64,000 nucleotides of DNA, taken from assembly GCF_026013905.1 (NCBI RefSeq), contig NZ_CP110257.1:2564001-2628000 (forward strand), in the 5' to 3' direction. This DNA is from Schlegelella aquatica (GTDB taxonomy: Bacteria; Pseudomonadota; Gammaproteobacteria; Burkholderiales; Burkholderiaceae_C). Shown in pieces: positions 21,108-30,829 of this stretch (positions are counted from its first letter, which is position 1; every line of letters starts with the position of its first letter). The notes below the pieces were generated by a model. It ran no database searches. It saw nothing but the letters and a program-made list of their open reading frames with translations, and was not told where the DNA came from. Position numbers and translations under genes: made by a program.

Positions 21108-22534
21108 GGAAGATCCCGGGCGACCCAGTCGGCCAAGGCCTCCAACGCAGGGCGCGCGGCGCCGGCCTGGGGGTGGTTGACGATGGCGACGAGGACGTAG
21201 CGCCGACCGCTCGAGGACAGCACGTAGCCGGCGATCGCTGCCACGTCGCGCAGCGAGCCGGTCTTGAGATGCGACACGCCGGAAGCCCCTCGGGCACGCC
21301 GACGCGTTCCATCCAGGCCGCTGACGGGCAGCGAACTCACGAACTCGGGCATGTAAGGCGCTGCCCAGGCGGCCTGGAGCATCCGCGCCAGCAAGGCCGC
21401 CGTGAGGCGCGAGCGGCGCGAGAGACCCGTGCCGTTGTCCACCTGCAGTTGCAGCGCCGCCTCGGGCCAGCGCGATGCGGCCCACTCCATCACCGCCCGG
21501 CGGGCCTCGTCGGGCGAACCCACGCCGAACCGCACGAGGCCGAGCGTGAGGAACACCTGTGCGGCCATCGTGTTGTTGCTGTGCTTGTTGATGTCGCGGG
21601 CGATCTCGGCCAGCGGGGGCGACTCGCTCGCCGCGATCTGCGCCGCCCCCGGCGGCACGATGCCCTCGCGCACCGTGCCGGCCAGACGCCCCCCCAGCAA
21701 CCGCCACAGCCCCTCCACGGCGCGCGCGTTGTAGCGGTCGGGCTCGGCCGCGGCGAGGTGCCAGGTGCGCTCGCCGCAGGCCAGCGGATACGCCCCGCGG
21801 AAGCGGATGCGCGAGGCGTCGGCGAGTTCTGCCTTGAGCGCGGCGCGCCAGTCGGTGCAGGGCGCCCCGTGATCGAGCGGGACGACCGCGTCGGTCGCGA
21901 CACCGGCCAGCGGCGGCTCCCCCACCACCCGTGCCATGCCTCGCTCCGGGTCGGGCACGAAGGTGAGCGCCACCGACTTGAAGTTGACGAGCAAGGCATC
22001 GGGCTGCACGTTGTAGGGACGGTACGGCTCGCCGTCGAAGCTCGCCGGATCGATCTGCGGCACCTGGAACGCGCTGCGGTCGAGCACGATGTCGCCTGCG
22101 ATCTCCTCGATGCCGAGCTGCCGCACCCGCCGCAACAGCAGCCACAGGCGCTCGACCACGAGCTTCGGGTCGCCCGTGCCGCGCAGGTAGAGCGAGCCCT
22201 GCAGCACGCCGTCGCGCACCGGCCCGTCCACGTGAACCGGGGTGGTCCAGGTGTAGGTCGGACCCAACAGCTCGAAGGCGGCCTGCGTCGTCACGAGTTT
22301 GATCAGCGACGCGGGGTTCACCGGCTCGTGCTCGCGGTGGGCCCACCGGAACCCGCCGGCACCGGCCTCGGCCACGACCACGGCGATGGAATCGCGCCCG
22401 AGGCCGGCCCGCGCCAGATGCGCCTCGACCTCGGCAGGCAGCGCGGCGCGAGCGGCGGACGCGCCGAGCAGCCACAGGCCCACGACCCATGGCACGAGCG
22501 CTTGCCCCAGCCACCTGCTGCCCTTCCATCCCAT
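21104..22534 (-). CDS. dacB: D-alanyl-D-alanine carboxypeptidase/endopeptidase, PBP4 type
   Basis: Class C low-molecular-weight penicillin-binding protein (476 residues), periplasmic, trimming peptidoglycan peptides and cross-links. A cleavable signal ends near ASAARA. The three active-site motifs are SLIK (nucleophile Ser), SNN, and KTGS near the end. The long insertion domain between the first two motifs is typical of PBP4. The start MGWKGSRWLG gives a normal signal peptide; the open frame further upstream is antisense to tsaB. Divergent from tsaB. Confidence 0.93.
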   Translation of the reverse strand: MGWKGSRWLGQALVPWVVGLWLLGASAARAALPAEVEAHLARAGLGRDSIAVVVAEAGAGGFRWAHREHEPVNPASLIKLVTTQAAFELLGPTYTWTTPVHVDGPVRDGVLQGSLYLRGTGDPKLVVERLWLLLRRVRQLGIEEIAGDIVLDRSAFQVPQIDPASFDGEPYRPYNVQPDALLVNFKSVALTFVPDPERGMARVVGEPPLAGVATDAVVPLDHGAPCTDWRAALKAELADASRIRFRGAYPLACGERTWHLAAAEPDRYNARAVEGLWRLLGGRLAGTVREGIVPPGAAQIAASESPPLAEIARDINKHSNNTMAAQVFLTLGLVRFGVGSPDEARRAVMEWAASRWPEAALQLQVDNGTGLSRRSRLTAALLARMLQAAWAAPYMPEFVSSLPVSGLDGTRRRARGASGVSHLKTGSLRDVAAIAGYVLSSSGRRYVLVAIVNHPQAGAARPALEALADWVARDLP

Positions 22535-22621
22535 GCCGGCGATTATCCCTGCGGGCCGACGCACCGCGGCGCGAGGCCCCGAAGGGCGCCGGTACACTTG
22601 CCATCTCAACGCGCGTCGCCG

Positions 22622-23329
22622 ATGTCCTCCCCCTGCCTGCTCGCCATCGACACCTCCTCCGACTTGCTGTGCCTGGGCCTTGCGGCCGGCGATCGCCACT
22701 GGACGTACGAGCAAGCCGGTGGCGCGCTCGCGTCGGCCGCGCTGCTGCCGCGCGTGCTCGCCATGCTCGACGAAGCCGGGTTGTCCGTGCGTGACCTCGA
22801 GGCGATCGGGTTCGGACGCGGGCCCGGGGCCTTCACCGGGTTGCGTACCGCCTGCTCGGTCGCACAAGGCCTGGCACTGGGCACCGGCGCGCCGCTCGTG
22901 CCCGTGGACACACTGGCGGTGGTGGCCGAATCGGTGCGCGAGCAGTGCGCGGTGCGCGACGTTTGGGTGGCGCAGGATGCCCGAATGGGCGAGGTTTATG
23001 CCGCGTGCTACCGCTGGAGCGGCGAGCGCTGGGTGACACGCGTGCCCCCGGCGCTGTACGACCCGCAAGCGCTCCAGGTGCGGATGCGCGAAGAACCGGC
23101 CGACGCGGTCGGGGGTAGCGCGCTCGCCCTGCACCCCGGGCTCGCGAGCGCGTGCCCCCAGGCCCACCCCGGCGCACGGCCCGCTGCCCCGGCGCTGCTG
23201 CGGCTCGCGCTGGGCGCCTGGCAGCGCAGGGAGACGGTCGACGCCGCCGCCGCCTTGCCTCTCTACCTGCGCGACAAGGTCGCCCTCACCACCGCCGAGC
23301 GCGAGGCAATGCGGGGGGCCGGCCCATGA
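22622..23329 (+). CDS. tsaB: tRNA threonylcarbamoyladenosine protein TsaB
   Basis: A 235-residue ASKHA-fold protein that scaffolds TsaD/TsaE in t6A synthesis. Signatures are LLAIDTSSDLLCLGL at the N-terminus and GFGRGPGAFTGLRTACSVAQ around residue 61. TsaB lacks the metal-binding His residues of TsaD, and none is seen here in those positions. The stop overlaps the rimI start (ATGA), the common tsaB-rimI pairing. Confidence 0.94.
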   Translation: MSSPCLLAIDTSSDLLCLGLAAGDRHWTYEQAGGALASAALLPRVLAMLDEAGLSVRDLEAIGFGRGPGAFTGLRTACSVAQGLALGTGAPLVPVDTLAVVAESVREQCAVRDVWVAQDARMGEVYAACYRWSGERWVTRVPPALYDPQALQVRMREEPADAVGGSALALHPGLASACPQAHPGARPAAPALLRLALGAWQRRETVDAAAALPLYLRDKVALTTAEREAMRGAGP

Positions 23330-23835
23330 ACCGCAACGACACCCCCGGCCGCCTTCCGGTGATGGCGCTGCGGACGGAACATGCCGCCGTCAGACGCCTC
23401 CTGCCGATGACGGTCGCCCAGCTCGATCGCATCCTGGCGGTGGAGACCACGGCCTACGAGTTCCCCTGGACGCGCGGCAATTTCATCGACTCGCTGCACG
23501 CGGGCTATCTCGCGCGGGTGCTCCTCGGCGAACGCGACGCGCTGCTCGGATATTTCGTGGCGATGTCGGGCCCCGCGGAGATGCATCTGCTCAACATCAC
23601 GGTCGCACCGGCACACCAGGGCCAGGGCCATGCCTGGTACATGCTCGACGCCCTGGTCGACGCCGCGCGAGCCGAAGGCGCGCTGCAGTTGTGGCTCGAA
23701 GTGCGGCAAGGCAACCGCCGCGCGCGGCAGGTGTACGAGCGCTACGGCTTCGAGAACGTGGGGGTGCGCCGGCGCTACTACCCGGCCGCCGGCGGCACGC
23801 GCGAGGACGCGATCGTGATGAGCCTGGCCCTATGA
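23326..23835 (+). CDS. rimI: ribosomal protein bS18 alanine N-acetyltransferase
   Basis: A GNAT acetyltransferase of 169 residues. Acetyl-CoA binding is shown by the VAPAHQGQGHAWYMLDALV region; EVRQGNRRARQVYERYGFEN is the RimI-type C-terminal signature. It is coupled to tsaB and to the following uracil-DNA glycosylase gene through ATGA-type overlaps. A ~20-residue N-terminal extension precedes the GNAT fold. Confidence 0.9.
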   Translation: MNRNDTPGRLPVMALRTEHAAVRRLLPMTVAQLDRILAVETTAYEFPWTRGNFIDSLHAGYLARVLLGERDALLGYFVAMSGPAEMHLLNITVAPAHQGQGHAWYMLDALVDAARAEGALQLWLEVRQGNRRARQVYERYGFENVGVRRRYYPAAGGTREDAIVMSLAL

Positions 23836-24644
23836 GCTGGGACGCCTACAAGCTCGCCCTGCTGCGCGAAATGGGCTTGACGGCCTGGGTGCGGCGCGAC
23901 GGCGCGCCCACGGCGGAAGAAGCGGACGTGCAAGTGCGGTCCGCCCCGGCGCCCGCGCAGGACGAGGCCGTTGCCGCACCCGATGCCCCCTGGCTGCCCG
24001 AGCCCTCGCCTGCTGCGGCGGTGGGTGTGCAGGGCCGGCGCGCAGGAGGCGTCGCCTCGATGGACTGGGCGGCGCTGCGCGAGGCGGTCGCCTCATGCAC
24101 GGCCTGCAAGCTGTGCCAGGGCCGGCGGCAGACGGTGTTCGGCGTCGGGGCCGAGCGGGCCGAGTGGATGATCGTCGGCGAAGCCCCCGGCGAACAAGAG
24201 GACCTCAAAGGCGAGCCTTTCGTCGGGCCCGCGGGCAAACTGCTCGACCAGATGCTGCACGCCATCGGCCTCGCGCGCGAGCCCGGCGCCCCCCGCGGCC
24301 AGGTCTACATCGCCAACGTGCTCAAGTGCCGTCCGCCGCACAACCGCAATCCGGAGCCGGAGGAGATCGCCCAGTGCGAACCCTTCCTCAGGCGCCAGAT
24401 CGAACTGGTGCAGCCGCGCATCATCCTGGCGATGGGGCGCTTCGCCGTGCAGACACTGCTGCAATCGCAGGAGGCGATCGGACGGCTGCGCGGACGCGTG
24501 CACCGGTATCAGGGCATCCCGGTGGTCGTGACGTACCACCCCGCCTATCTGCTGCGCAACCTGCCTGACAAAGCCAAGGCCTGGGAGGACCTGTGCCTGG
24601 CCGTGCACCAGCTCCGGCAGGAGCGCCGGGCGACCGAAGTTTGA
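23832..24644 (+). CDS. family 4 uracil-DNA glycosylase
   Basis: A 270-residue DNA-repair enzyme excising uracil. The catalytic motif GEAPGEQEDLKGEPFVGPAG and the HPAYLLRN motif are both present. Four cysteines suited to a 4Fe-4S cluster occur in CTACKLC and in KCRPPHNRNPEPEEIAQCE. A ~75-residue proline/alanine-rich N-terminal extension precedes the catalytic domain, as in many betaproteobacterial members. Third gene of the tsaB-rimI-udg unit. Confidence 0.92.
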   Translation: MSWDAYKLALLREMGLTAWVRRDGAPTAEEADVQVRSAPAPAQDEAVAAPDAPWLPEPSPAAAVGVQGRRAGGVASMDWAALREAVASCTACKLCQGRRQTVFGVGAERAEWMIVGEAPGEQEDLKGEPFVGPAGKLLDQMLHAIGLAREPGAPRGQVYIANVLKCRPPHNRNPEPEEIAQCEPFLRRQIELVQPRIILAMGRFAVQTLLQSQEAIGRLRGRVHRYQGIPVVVTYHPAYLLRNLPDKAKAWEDLCLAVHQLRQERRATEV

Positions 24645-24693
24645 GACGGCCCGCGGGCTGCAAGAGCCGGGGGCGCCCGCCTGAGCCGGCTCT

Positions 24694-25805
24694 TCAGTGG
24701 CTCGACTCGAGGTAGCGCTTGCGCCAAAAGAAGAGCGCGAGGCCCAGACCGATCACAGCCATGACGCCGAGCGCGATCCACACGCCGGTGGTGCTGTGGA
24801 TGAGCGGCAGCGCGTCGAAATTCATTCCGAAGAAGCCGGTGATCAGGTTGAGCGGCAGGAAGATCGCCGTCAGCACGGTCAGCGTGCGCATGATGTTGTT
24901 GGCCCGGTTGCTCTGCACCGAGAAGTGCATCTGCACCGCCGTCTCGGCCGAGGACTCCAGCCTGCGCACGTGGCTGAGCACGCGCTCGATGTGTTCCAGC
25001 ACGTCGCGCGAGCGCACGCTCAGCAGCTCGCGCTCGCGAAACGACTGCTCGTCGGCCGGTGCGGGCCATTCCTCCAACGCGTCGATCCATTCCTGGACCG
25101 CGCTGCGCTGGTCCTCGCAGATGTCCTCCAGCAGATGAAGCGCGTTGCGCGAGTCCAGCAGCACGCGCCAGCCCCTGAACTGCCCGTGGGGGCGCAGCAG
25201 CTCGTGCTGCAAGTAGCCCAGCTGGCGTGTGAGCAGGCGCCGCAGCTCGAGGTAGCCGTCGACCATGTGGTTGACCATGCGCAGCATCTGGTCGGCCGGG
25301 CTCGTGGGCAGACGCGAGGACGCGCCCCGCCCTTCGACCCTCGCATCGGGCGCGGCACGCGCCGTTTGCGCGAGCCGCGCAATGAAGAACTCGCGCACCT
25401 GGCACTCGGCCGGATGCACCGTGAGCAAGACGCGGTCGAACCGCACGAAACCGACGGGGCTGGTGTCGATCGCATCCAGCACCTGCCGGGCCACCGCGAG
25501 GGTTCCCGCGGCCTCGTCGGTGAAGAGCTCTGCGCTGCCCACCCCGGCCGCCAGCCGCCGGAACACCAGCACGTCGTAGGTGGACGTGTAGTCGAAGTGC
25601 GAGGGCAGCTGACGGTTCAGCAGGTCGGAGATGTGCAGGTCCACCAGCGGCGCGCCGGTCCAACGCTGCAGCGAAGCCTGGATCTGCGGCACCTCCGCCT
25701 CGAACTCCTCGCGCGTGGTGCCGATCCACAGGTACCCCTGCTCCGGCAGCGTCGCGGGCCGCTCGGGCAGCTCCAGCAGTCGTTCGCCGACGTGGAAGAT
25801 GCGCA

Positions 25806-25806
<1 letters not shown>
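24694..25806 (-). CDS. corA: CorA/ZntB-family divalent cation transporter
   Basis: A 370-residue protein: a long cytoplasmic alpha/beta domain, a coiled-coil stalk (residues about 240-300), then two C-terminal membrane helices with the GMN pore motif in GFFGMNFDALPL. The short basic tail WRKRYLESSH is characteristic. CorA carries Mg2+/Co2+; ZntB carries Zn2+, and the sequence does not decide between them. The ATG overlaps the hemB stop by one base (TGATG), so the two are co-translated. Confidence 0.9.
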
Positions 25807-26885
<1,079 letters not shown>

Positions 26886-26908
26886 TCAGCAAACTGACAG
26901 CAATGTTC

Positions 26909-26917
26909 TGCTAAAGT
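26909..26917 (+). promoter_or_regulatory. possible extended -10 promoter for candidate sRNA
   Basis: TGC-TAAAGT (26909-26917) is an extended -10 arrangement that would start transcription near 26924, immediately before the first hairpin of the candidate sRNA. An alternative pair is CTGACA (26894-26899) with TTACAT (26917-26922), 17 bases apart. Confidence 0.4.
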
Positions 26918-26924
26918 TACATCT

Positions 26925-27036
26925 GAATGATACGTCGCAAGACGTTCATTCCCTGCTTTTCCTCCCTGAGCAGGTGCCTTACCGTGATGACAGCGTTAAG
27001 GCTTTGCAGCCCCAGTCTTCGACTGGGGCTTTTTTT
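26925..27036 (+). ncRNA. candidate three-hairpin small RNA
   Basis: The spacer between divergent hemB and the HemJ-like gene is less GC-rich than its surroundings and highly structured. Hairpin 1 (26925-26951) is an 11-bp stem with one bulge and a GCAA loop. Hairpin 2 (26952-26974) has stem CCTGCT/AGCAGG with a pyrimidine loop containing CCTCCC (26961-26966), which could pair with Shine-Dalgarno sequences. Hairpin 3 is a strong terminator ending in seven Ts. No + strand gene precedes the terminator, so it most likely ends its own short transcript of about 110 nt. A hemJ leader/attenuator is the alternative. Confidence 0.6.
27008..27036 (+). terminator. intrinsic terminator of candidate sRNA
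   Basis: AGCCCCAGTC (27008-27017) pairs perfectly with GACTGGGGCT (27021-27030) around TTC, followed by an uninterrupted T-tract to 27036. It lies 53 bases before the HemJ-like start. Confidence 0.9.
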
Positions 27037-27088
27037 CTTCCCGCAGCGCGCGCTCGGGCCGCGACGACGGCATCGCTATCATGCCGCG

Positions 27089-27517
27089 ATGCTCTGGATC
27101 AAAGCACTGCATATCGTCTTCGTGACGAGTTGGTTCGCCGGTCTTTTCTATTTGCCGCGCATCTTCGTCAATCTTGCCATGGTGCCCGCAGACAGCCAGG
27201 CCGAGCGTGAGCGCTTGTTGCTGATGGCACATCGGCTGTACCGCTTCATGACGATGCTGATGGTGCCGGCACTCGGGTTCGGGCTGTGGCTGTGGCTGGG
27301 CTATGGCATCGGCCGGGGCCCGGGCAATGGCTGGATGCATGCCAAGCTCGCGCTCGTGGTCGCCCTGCTCGGCTACCACCACTACTGCCGGCGATTGCTG
27401 CGCGGCTTCGAGCAACGCACCAACCGCCACAGCGACGTGTGGTACCGTTGGTTCAACGAGGCGCCGGTGGTCGTGCTGCTGCTGGTGGCGATCCTCGTCG
27501 TCGTCAAGCCGTTCTGA
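27089..27517 (+). CDS. CopD/HemJ-like membrane protein (putative protoporphyrinogen oxidase)
   Basis: A 142-residue protein with four membrane helices. The N-terminal signature LHIVFVTSWFAGLFYLPRIF, with His8 and Arg24, and the later HAKLALVV lysine helix match the HemJ/UPF0093 family, whose members oxidise protoporphyrinogen IX in bacteria lacking HemG/HemY. Position opposite hemB supports a haem role. The ATG at 27089 gives a normal N-terminus; TATCAT just upstream could be a -10. The name is inferred from family resemblance. Confidence 0.75.
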   Translation: MLWIKALHIVFVTSWFAGLFYLPRIFVNLAMVPADSQAERERLLLMAHRLYRFMTMLMVPALGFGLWLWLGYGIGRGPGNGWMHAKLALVVALLGYHHYCRRLLRGFEQRTNRHSDVWYRWFNEAPVVVLLLVAILVVVKPF

Positions 27518-27531
27518 CGCCGCCTCCACAT

Positions 27532-28653
27532 ATGGCACGACGTCGCAGCTCGCTGGCCCCGCTGGCGCTGCTGTATGCCGCGCTGATCGTCTACGCGAGC
27601 CTCTATCCGTTCGGCGAATGGCAAGCACCGCGCACGACGTGGTGGCGCTTCCTGACCGGGGAGTGGCCTCGCTGGTGGACGGCCTTCGACCTCGTCTCGA
27701 ACCTGCTCGGCTACCTGCCACTGGGGCTGTTGGCCGCGGGCGCGGCCTTGCGAGCCGGCCACGGGGGCGCGCGGTCGGCGTTGACGGCCTGTGCGGCGGC
27801 GGCGTTGCTGTCGTTCACGCTGGAGTCGCTCCAGAACTTCCTGCCCGGGCGGGTGCCCTCCAACGTGGACCTCGCGCTCAACATCGCCGGCGCCGCGCTG
27901 GGCGCCGCCGTGGCGGTGTCGCTGCAGGCGCTCGGGTGGATGGCCCGCTGGCAGTCGCTGCGCGATCGCTGGTTTCTTCCCCAGGCGCCCGGCGGGCTCG
28001 CGCTGCTCTTCGCGTGGCCGGCCGCCCTGCTCTTTCCCGTCCCGCTGCCCCTGGGCGTGGGGCAAGTGCTGGATCGCGCCTACCACGCCTGGCTCGATGC
28101 CGTGCAAGACACCCCTTTGCAGGACTTGGTGGTGCTGCCGGTCGATCCGGCCGCGTTCCCGCCTCTGGCGCCGGCCTGGGAACTGGTGGCCGTGACGCTC
28201 GGTCTGCTCGCACCGGCCATGCTGGCCTACAGCCTCACGCCGCCCACGTGGCGACGGGGAGTGATCGTGGTGCTGCTGGCGATCGCCGGCTTCGGCGCCA
28301 CCACCTTGTCCACCGCGCTCAACTTCGGTCCGCACAGCGCGCTCGGCTGGATCACCGACGCGACGCCGCTCGGCTGGGGACTCGGTCTGACCGCCGCCTG
28401 GGTGCTCGTCTTCCTGCCGCCGAGGGCGGCCGCAGCGGCGGGGCTCGCGATGTTGCTCGGGCTCCTGGTGCTCGTGAACGCAGCGCCGACGGACCCCTAC
28501 TACGCGTCGAGTCTGCAAGCGTGGGAACAAGGGCGCTTCATCCGTTTCCACGGCCTGGCGCAATGGCTCGGCTGGCTCTGGCCTTACGCGGCGCTGCTGT
28601 ACCTGCTGGCAAGACTGCTCGGGCGGGAGGCGGCGCCTAAAATCGCCGGATGA
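27532..28653 (+). CDS. VanZ-family membrane protein
   Basis: A 373-residue integral membrane protein with about ten hydrophobic segments. The N-terminal half has the VanZ signature (LYPFGEW, DLVSNLLGYLPLGLLAA, SLQNFLPGRVPSNVDLALNIAGAALG). The second half is a separate set of helices not seen in short VanZ proteins. VanZ gives low-level teicoplanin resistance in enterococci; here only envelope-associated function can be inferred. It lies 14 bases after the HemJ-like gene and overlaps the next gene by ATGA. Confidence 0.8.
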   Translation: MARRRSSLAPLALLYAALIVYASLYPFGEWQAPRTTWWRFLTGEWPRWWTAFDLVSNLLGYLPLGLLAAGAALRAGHGGARSALTACAAAALLSFTLESLQNFLPGRVPSNVDLALNIAGAALGAAVAVSLQALGWMARWQSLRDRWFLPQAPGGLALLFAWPAALLFPVPLPLGVGQVLDRAYHAWLDAVQDTPLQDLVVLPVDPAAFPPLAPAWELVAVTLGLLAPAMLAYSLTPPTWRRGVIVVLLAIAGFGATTLSTALNFGPHSALGWITDATPLGWGLGLTAAWVLVFLPPRAAAAAGLAMLLGLLVLVNAAPTDPYYASSLQAWEQGRFIRFHGLAQWLGWLWPYAALLYLLARLLGREAAPKIAG

Positions 28654-28976
28654 GCTACTACCAGCGGCACATCTTCTTCTGCCTCAATCAGCGGCCGAAC
28701 GGCGAAGCCTGTTGCGCCGACCGCGGCGCACAGCGGGCCTTCGACCACTGCAAGTCGCGCGTGAAGGCCGAGGGCCTCGCCGGGCCGGGCAAAGTGCGCG
28801 TCAACAAGGCCGGCTGCCTGGACCGATGCGCAGCCGGGCCGGTCGCGGTGGTGTACCCCGAAGGCGTTTGGTATACCTACGTGGACGAGCACGACATCGA
28901 CGAGATCGTCGAGCGCCACCTCAAGCACGGCGAAGTGGTCGAACGCCTCCTCGTGCCGCCGCACGTCGGCCGTTGA
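28650..28976 (+). CDS. thioredoxin-like [2Fe-2S] ferredoxin
   Basis: A 108-residue protein with the thioredoxin-fold 2Fe-2S arrangement: one Cys in HIFFCLNQR, CC in EACCADRG, then CLDRC in KAGCLDRCAAGPVAVVYPEG, ending with a helix containing DEIVERHL. This family is seen in many betaproteobacteria as a small stand-alone protein of uncertain partner. The ATG overlaps the VanZ stop, and an alpha/beta hydrolase follows after 4 bases. Confidence 0.85.
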   Translation: MSYYQRHIFFCLNQRPNGEACCADRGAQRAFDHCKSRVKAEGLAGPGKVRVNKAGCLDRCAAGPVAVVYPEGVWYTYVDEHDIDEIVERHLKHGEVVERLLVPPHVGR

Positions 28977-28980
28977 GCGC

Positions 28981-29589
28981 ATGAACGCGCACACCGAGCG
29001 CCTCACCATCCCCGGGCCGAGCGGTGCCCTCGAATGCGCGATCGACCGGCCCGAAGGCGTCGCACGGGGCCTCGTCGTCATCGCGCATCCCCATCCGCTG
29101 CACGGTGGCACAATGGACAACAAGGTCGCGCAGACGTTGGCCCGCGCGTTCGTGCAGCGGGGTTGGCGCAGCGTGCGCTTCAACTTCCGCGGGGTGGGTG
29201 GGTCGGCCGGAGCCTGGGATGCCGGGCGCGGCGAGGTCGAGGACATGCTGGCCGTCGTGGCGCATCACCGCGACAGTGGGGAACCTTTGGCTCTCGCCGG
29301 GTTCTCCTTCGGAGCCTTCGTCGCCTCGCACGTCGCCGCACGCGTGGGTCACGATCAGGTCGAGCGTCTCGTCCTGGTGGGCCCGGCGACCTCCAACTTC
29401 CAGGTCGCGCCGGTGCCCGAGCACACGCTGGTGATCCACGGCGAGAGCGACGAGGTCGTGCCGCTGGCGGCCACGCTCGACTGGGCGCGACCGCAGCACC
29501 TGCCGGTGGTCGTCGTGCCGGGTGTCGGCCACTTCTTCCACGGACAGCTCACACTACTCAAGAACCTGGTGGTGCGTGCCCTCGCTTGA
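28981..29589 (+). CDS. alpha/beta hydrolase
   Basis: A 202-residue hydrolase of the short dienelactone-hydrolase/KANL3-like group. The oxyanion region is IAHPHPLHGGTMDNKV; the nucleophile elbow is GFSFGAF with Ser near residue 104; the acid is in HGESDEVVP and the His in PGVGHFF. The substrate is unknown. Linked to the ferredoxin gene by a 4-base gap. Confidence 0.85.
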   Translation: MNAHTERLTIPGPSGALECAIDRPEGVARGLVVIAHPHPLHGGTMDNKVAQTLARAFVQRGWRSVRFNFRGVGGSAGAWDAGRGEVEDMLAVVAHHRDSGEPLALAGFSFGAFVASHVAARVGHDQVERLVLVGPATSNFQVAPVPEHTLVIHGESDEVVPLAATLDWARPQHLPVVVVPGVGHFFHGQLTLLKNLVVRALA

Positions 29590-29619
29590 GGACTCTCACC
29601 GCCGCACTTCCGTACAACG

Positions 29620-30774
29620 ATGAAACGTCTCTTTCTTGCCTGTCTCGCCGTCCTCCTCGGCCTGCATGTCTCGCTCGCGAAGGCGCAAGTGCCGCAACCT
29701 CCGGAGATCGCCGCCAAGTCGTACTTGTTGCTGGACATGAACAGCAACCAGATCCTGGCCGCGCGCGACCCGGACGCGCGGGCCGACCCGGCCTCGCTGA
29801 CCAAGCTGATGACGGCCTACGTGGTGTTCGGGGCCCTCCGCGACAAGAAGATCGCCCTGAACCAGCAGTTGCCCGTGTCCGTGCGCGCCTGGGACGAGCG
29901 CAAAGGCGGCGCTTCGGTGATGTTCATCGAGCCCCGCATGCAAGTCACCGTCGAGGACCTGCTCAAGGGCATGATCGTCGTCTCCGGCAACGACGCCTCG
30001 GTCGCGTTGGCCGAAGGGGTCGCGGGCAGCGTCGAAGGCTTCGTCGAGCTGATGAACCGTGAAGCCCAGCGCATGGGGCTGAAGAACACGCAGTTCAAGA
30101 ACGTCACGGGCATCACCGAGCCCGGCCACTACAGCACGGCGCGCGACCTCGCGGTGATTGCCTCGCACATCATCCGCGACTTCCCGGACTTCTACTCGTT
30201 CTACTCCATCAAGGAGTACCGCTTCAACAACATCACGCAGCCCAACCGCAACCTCCTGCTGCGCCGCGACCCGAGCGTGGACGGCATGAAGACCGGCTAC
30301 ACCTCGGCCGCGGGCTACTGCCTGATCTCCTCGGCGCAGCGCGACTTCCCGAACGGCAAGCGGCGCCTGCTGTCGGTGGTGCTCAACACCACGTCGATGG
30401 AAGCGCGTGCGAACGAGAGCCAGAAGCTGCTGAACTGGGGCTTCCAGGCGTTCGATGCGATCAAGCTCTTCGACGCCAACCAGCCCATCGCCACGCCGCA
30501 GGTGTGGAAAGGCAAGGCCAGCCAGGCCAAGCTGGGCAGCCCGAGCGCCGTGTACATCACCGTGCCCAAGGGTGAAGGCAACAACGTGAAGACCCAGATC
30601 GAGCGCGTGGACCCGCTGGTGGCGCCGCTGACGAAGGGGCAGCAAGTGGGCAAGCTCAAGATCACCGTGGGCGAGCAGGTGATCGCCGAGCGGCCCCTGG
30701 TCGTGCTCGAAGGTGTGGAACAGAGCGGGGTCTTCGGCCGCGCCTGGGATGCCATCCGGCTGTGGATCAAGTAA
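29620..30774 (+). CDS. dacC: D-alanyl-D-alanine carboxypeptidase, PBP5/6 type
   Basis: A 384-residue serine peptidase that removes terminal D-Ala from peptidoglycan pentapeptides. A signal peptide ends near AKAQ. SLTKLMTAYVVF carries the nucleophile (SXXK), SGNDASVALAE is the second motif, and DGMKTGYTSAAGYCL holds the KTG triad. The C-terminal beta-domain and amphipathic tail (FGRAWDAIRLWIK) anchor it to the membrane. First gene of a conserved dacC-dat-ybeD-lipB-lipA cluster. Confidence 0.95.
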   Translation: MKRLFLACLAVLLGLHVSLAKAQVPQPPEIAAKSYLLLDMNSNQILAARDPDARADPASLTKLMTAYVVFGALRDKKIALNQQLPVSVRAWDERKGGASVMFIEPRMQVTVEDLLKGMIVVSGNDASVALAEGVAGSVEGFVELMNREAQRMGLKNTQFKNVTGITEPGHYSTARDLAVIASHIIRDFPDFYSFYSIKEYRFNNITQPNRNLLLRRDPSVDGMKTGYTSAAGYCLISSAQRDFPNGKRRLLSVVLNTTSMEARANESQKLLNWGFQAFDAIKLFDANQPIATPQVWKGKASQAKLGSPSAVYITVPKGEGNNVKTQIERVDPLVAPLTKGQQVGKLKITVGEQVIAERPLVVLEGVEQSGVFGRAWDAIRLWIK

Positions 30775-30829
30775 TCTGCGCAGACGCCTTGACCGAGCCC
30801 TCGGCACGAGGCAGTCTTTGCCGGACACC

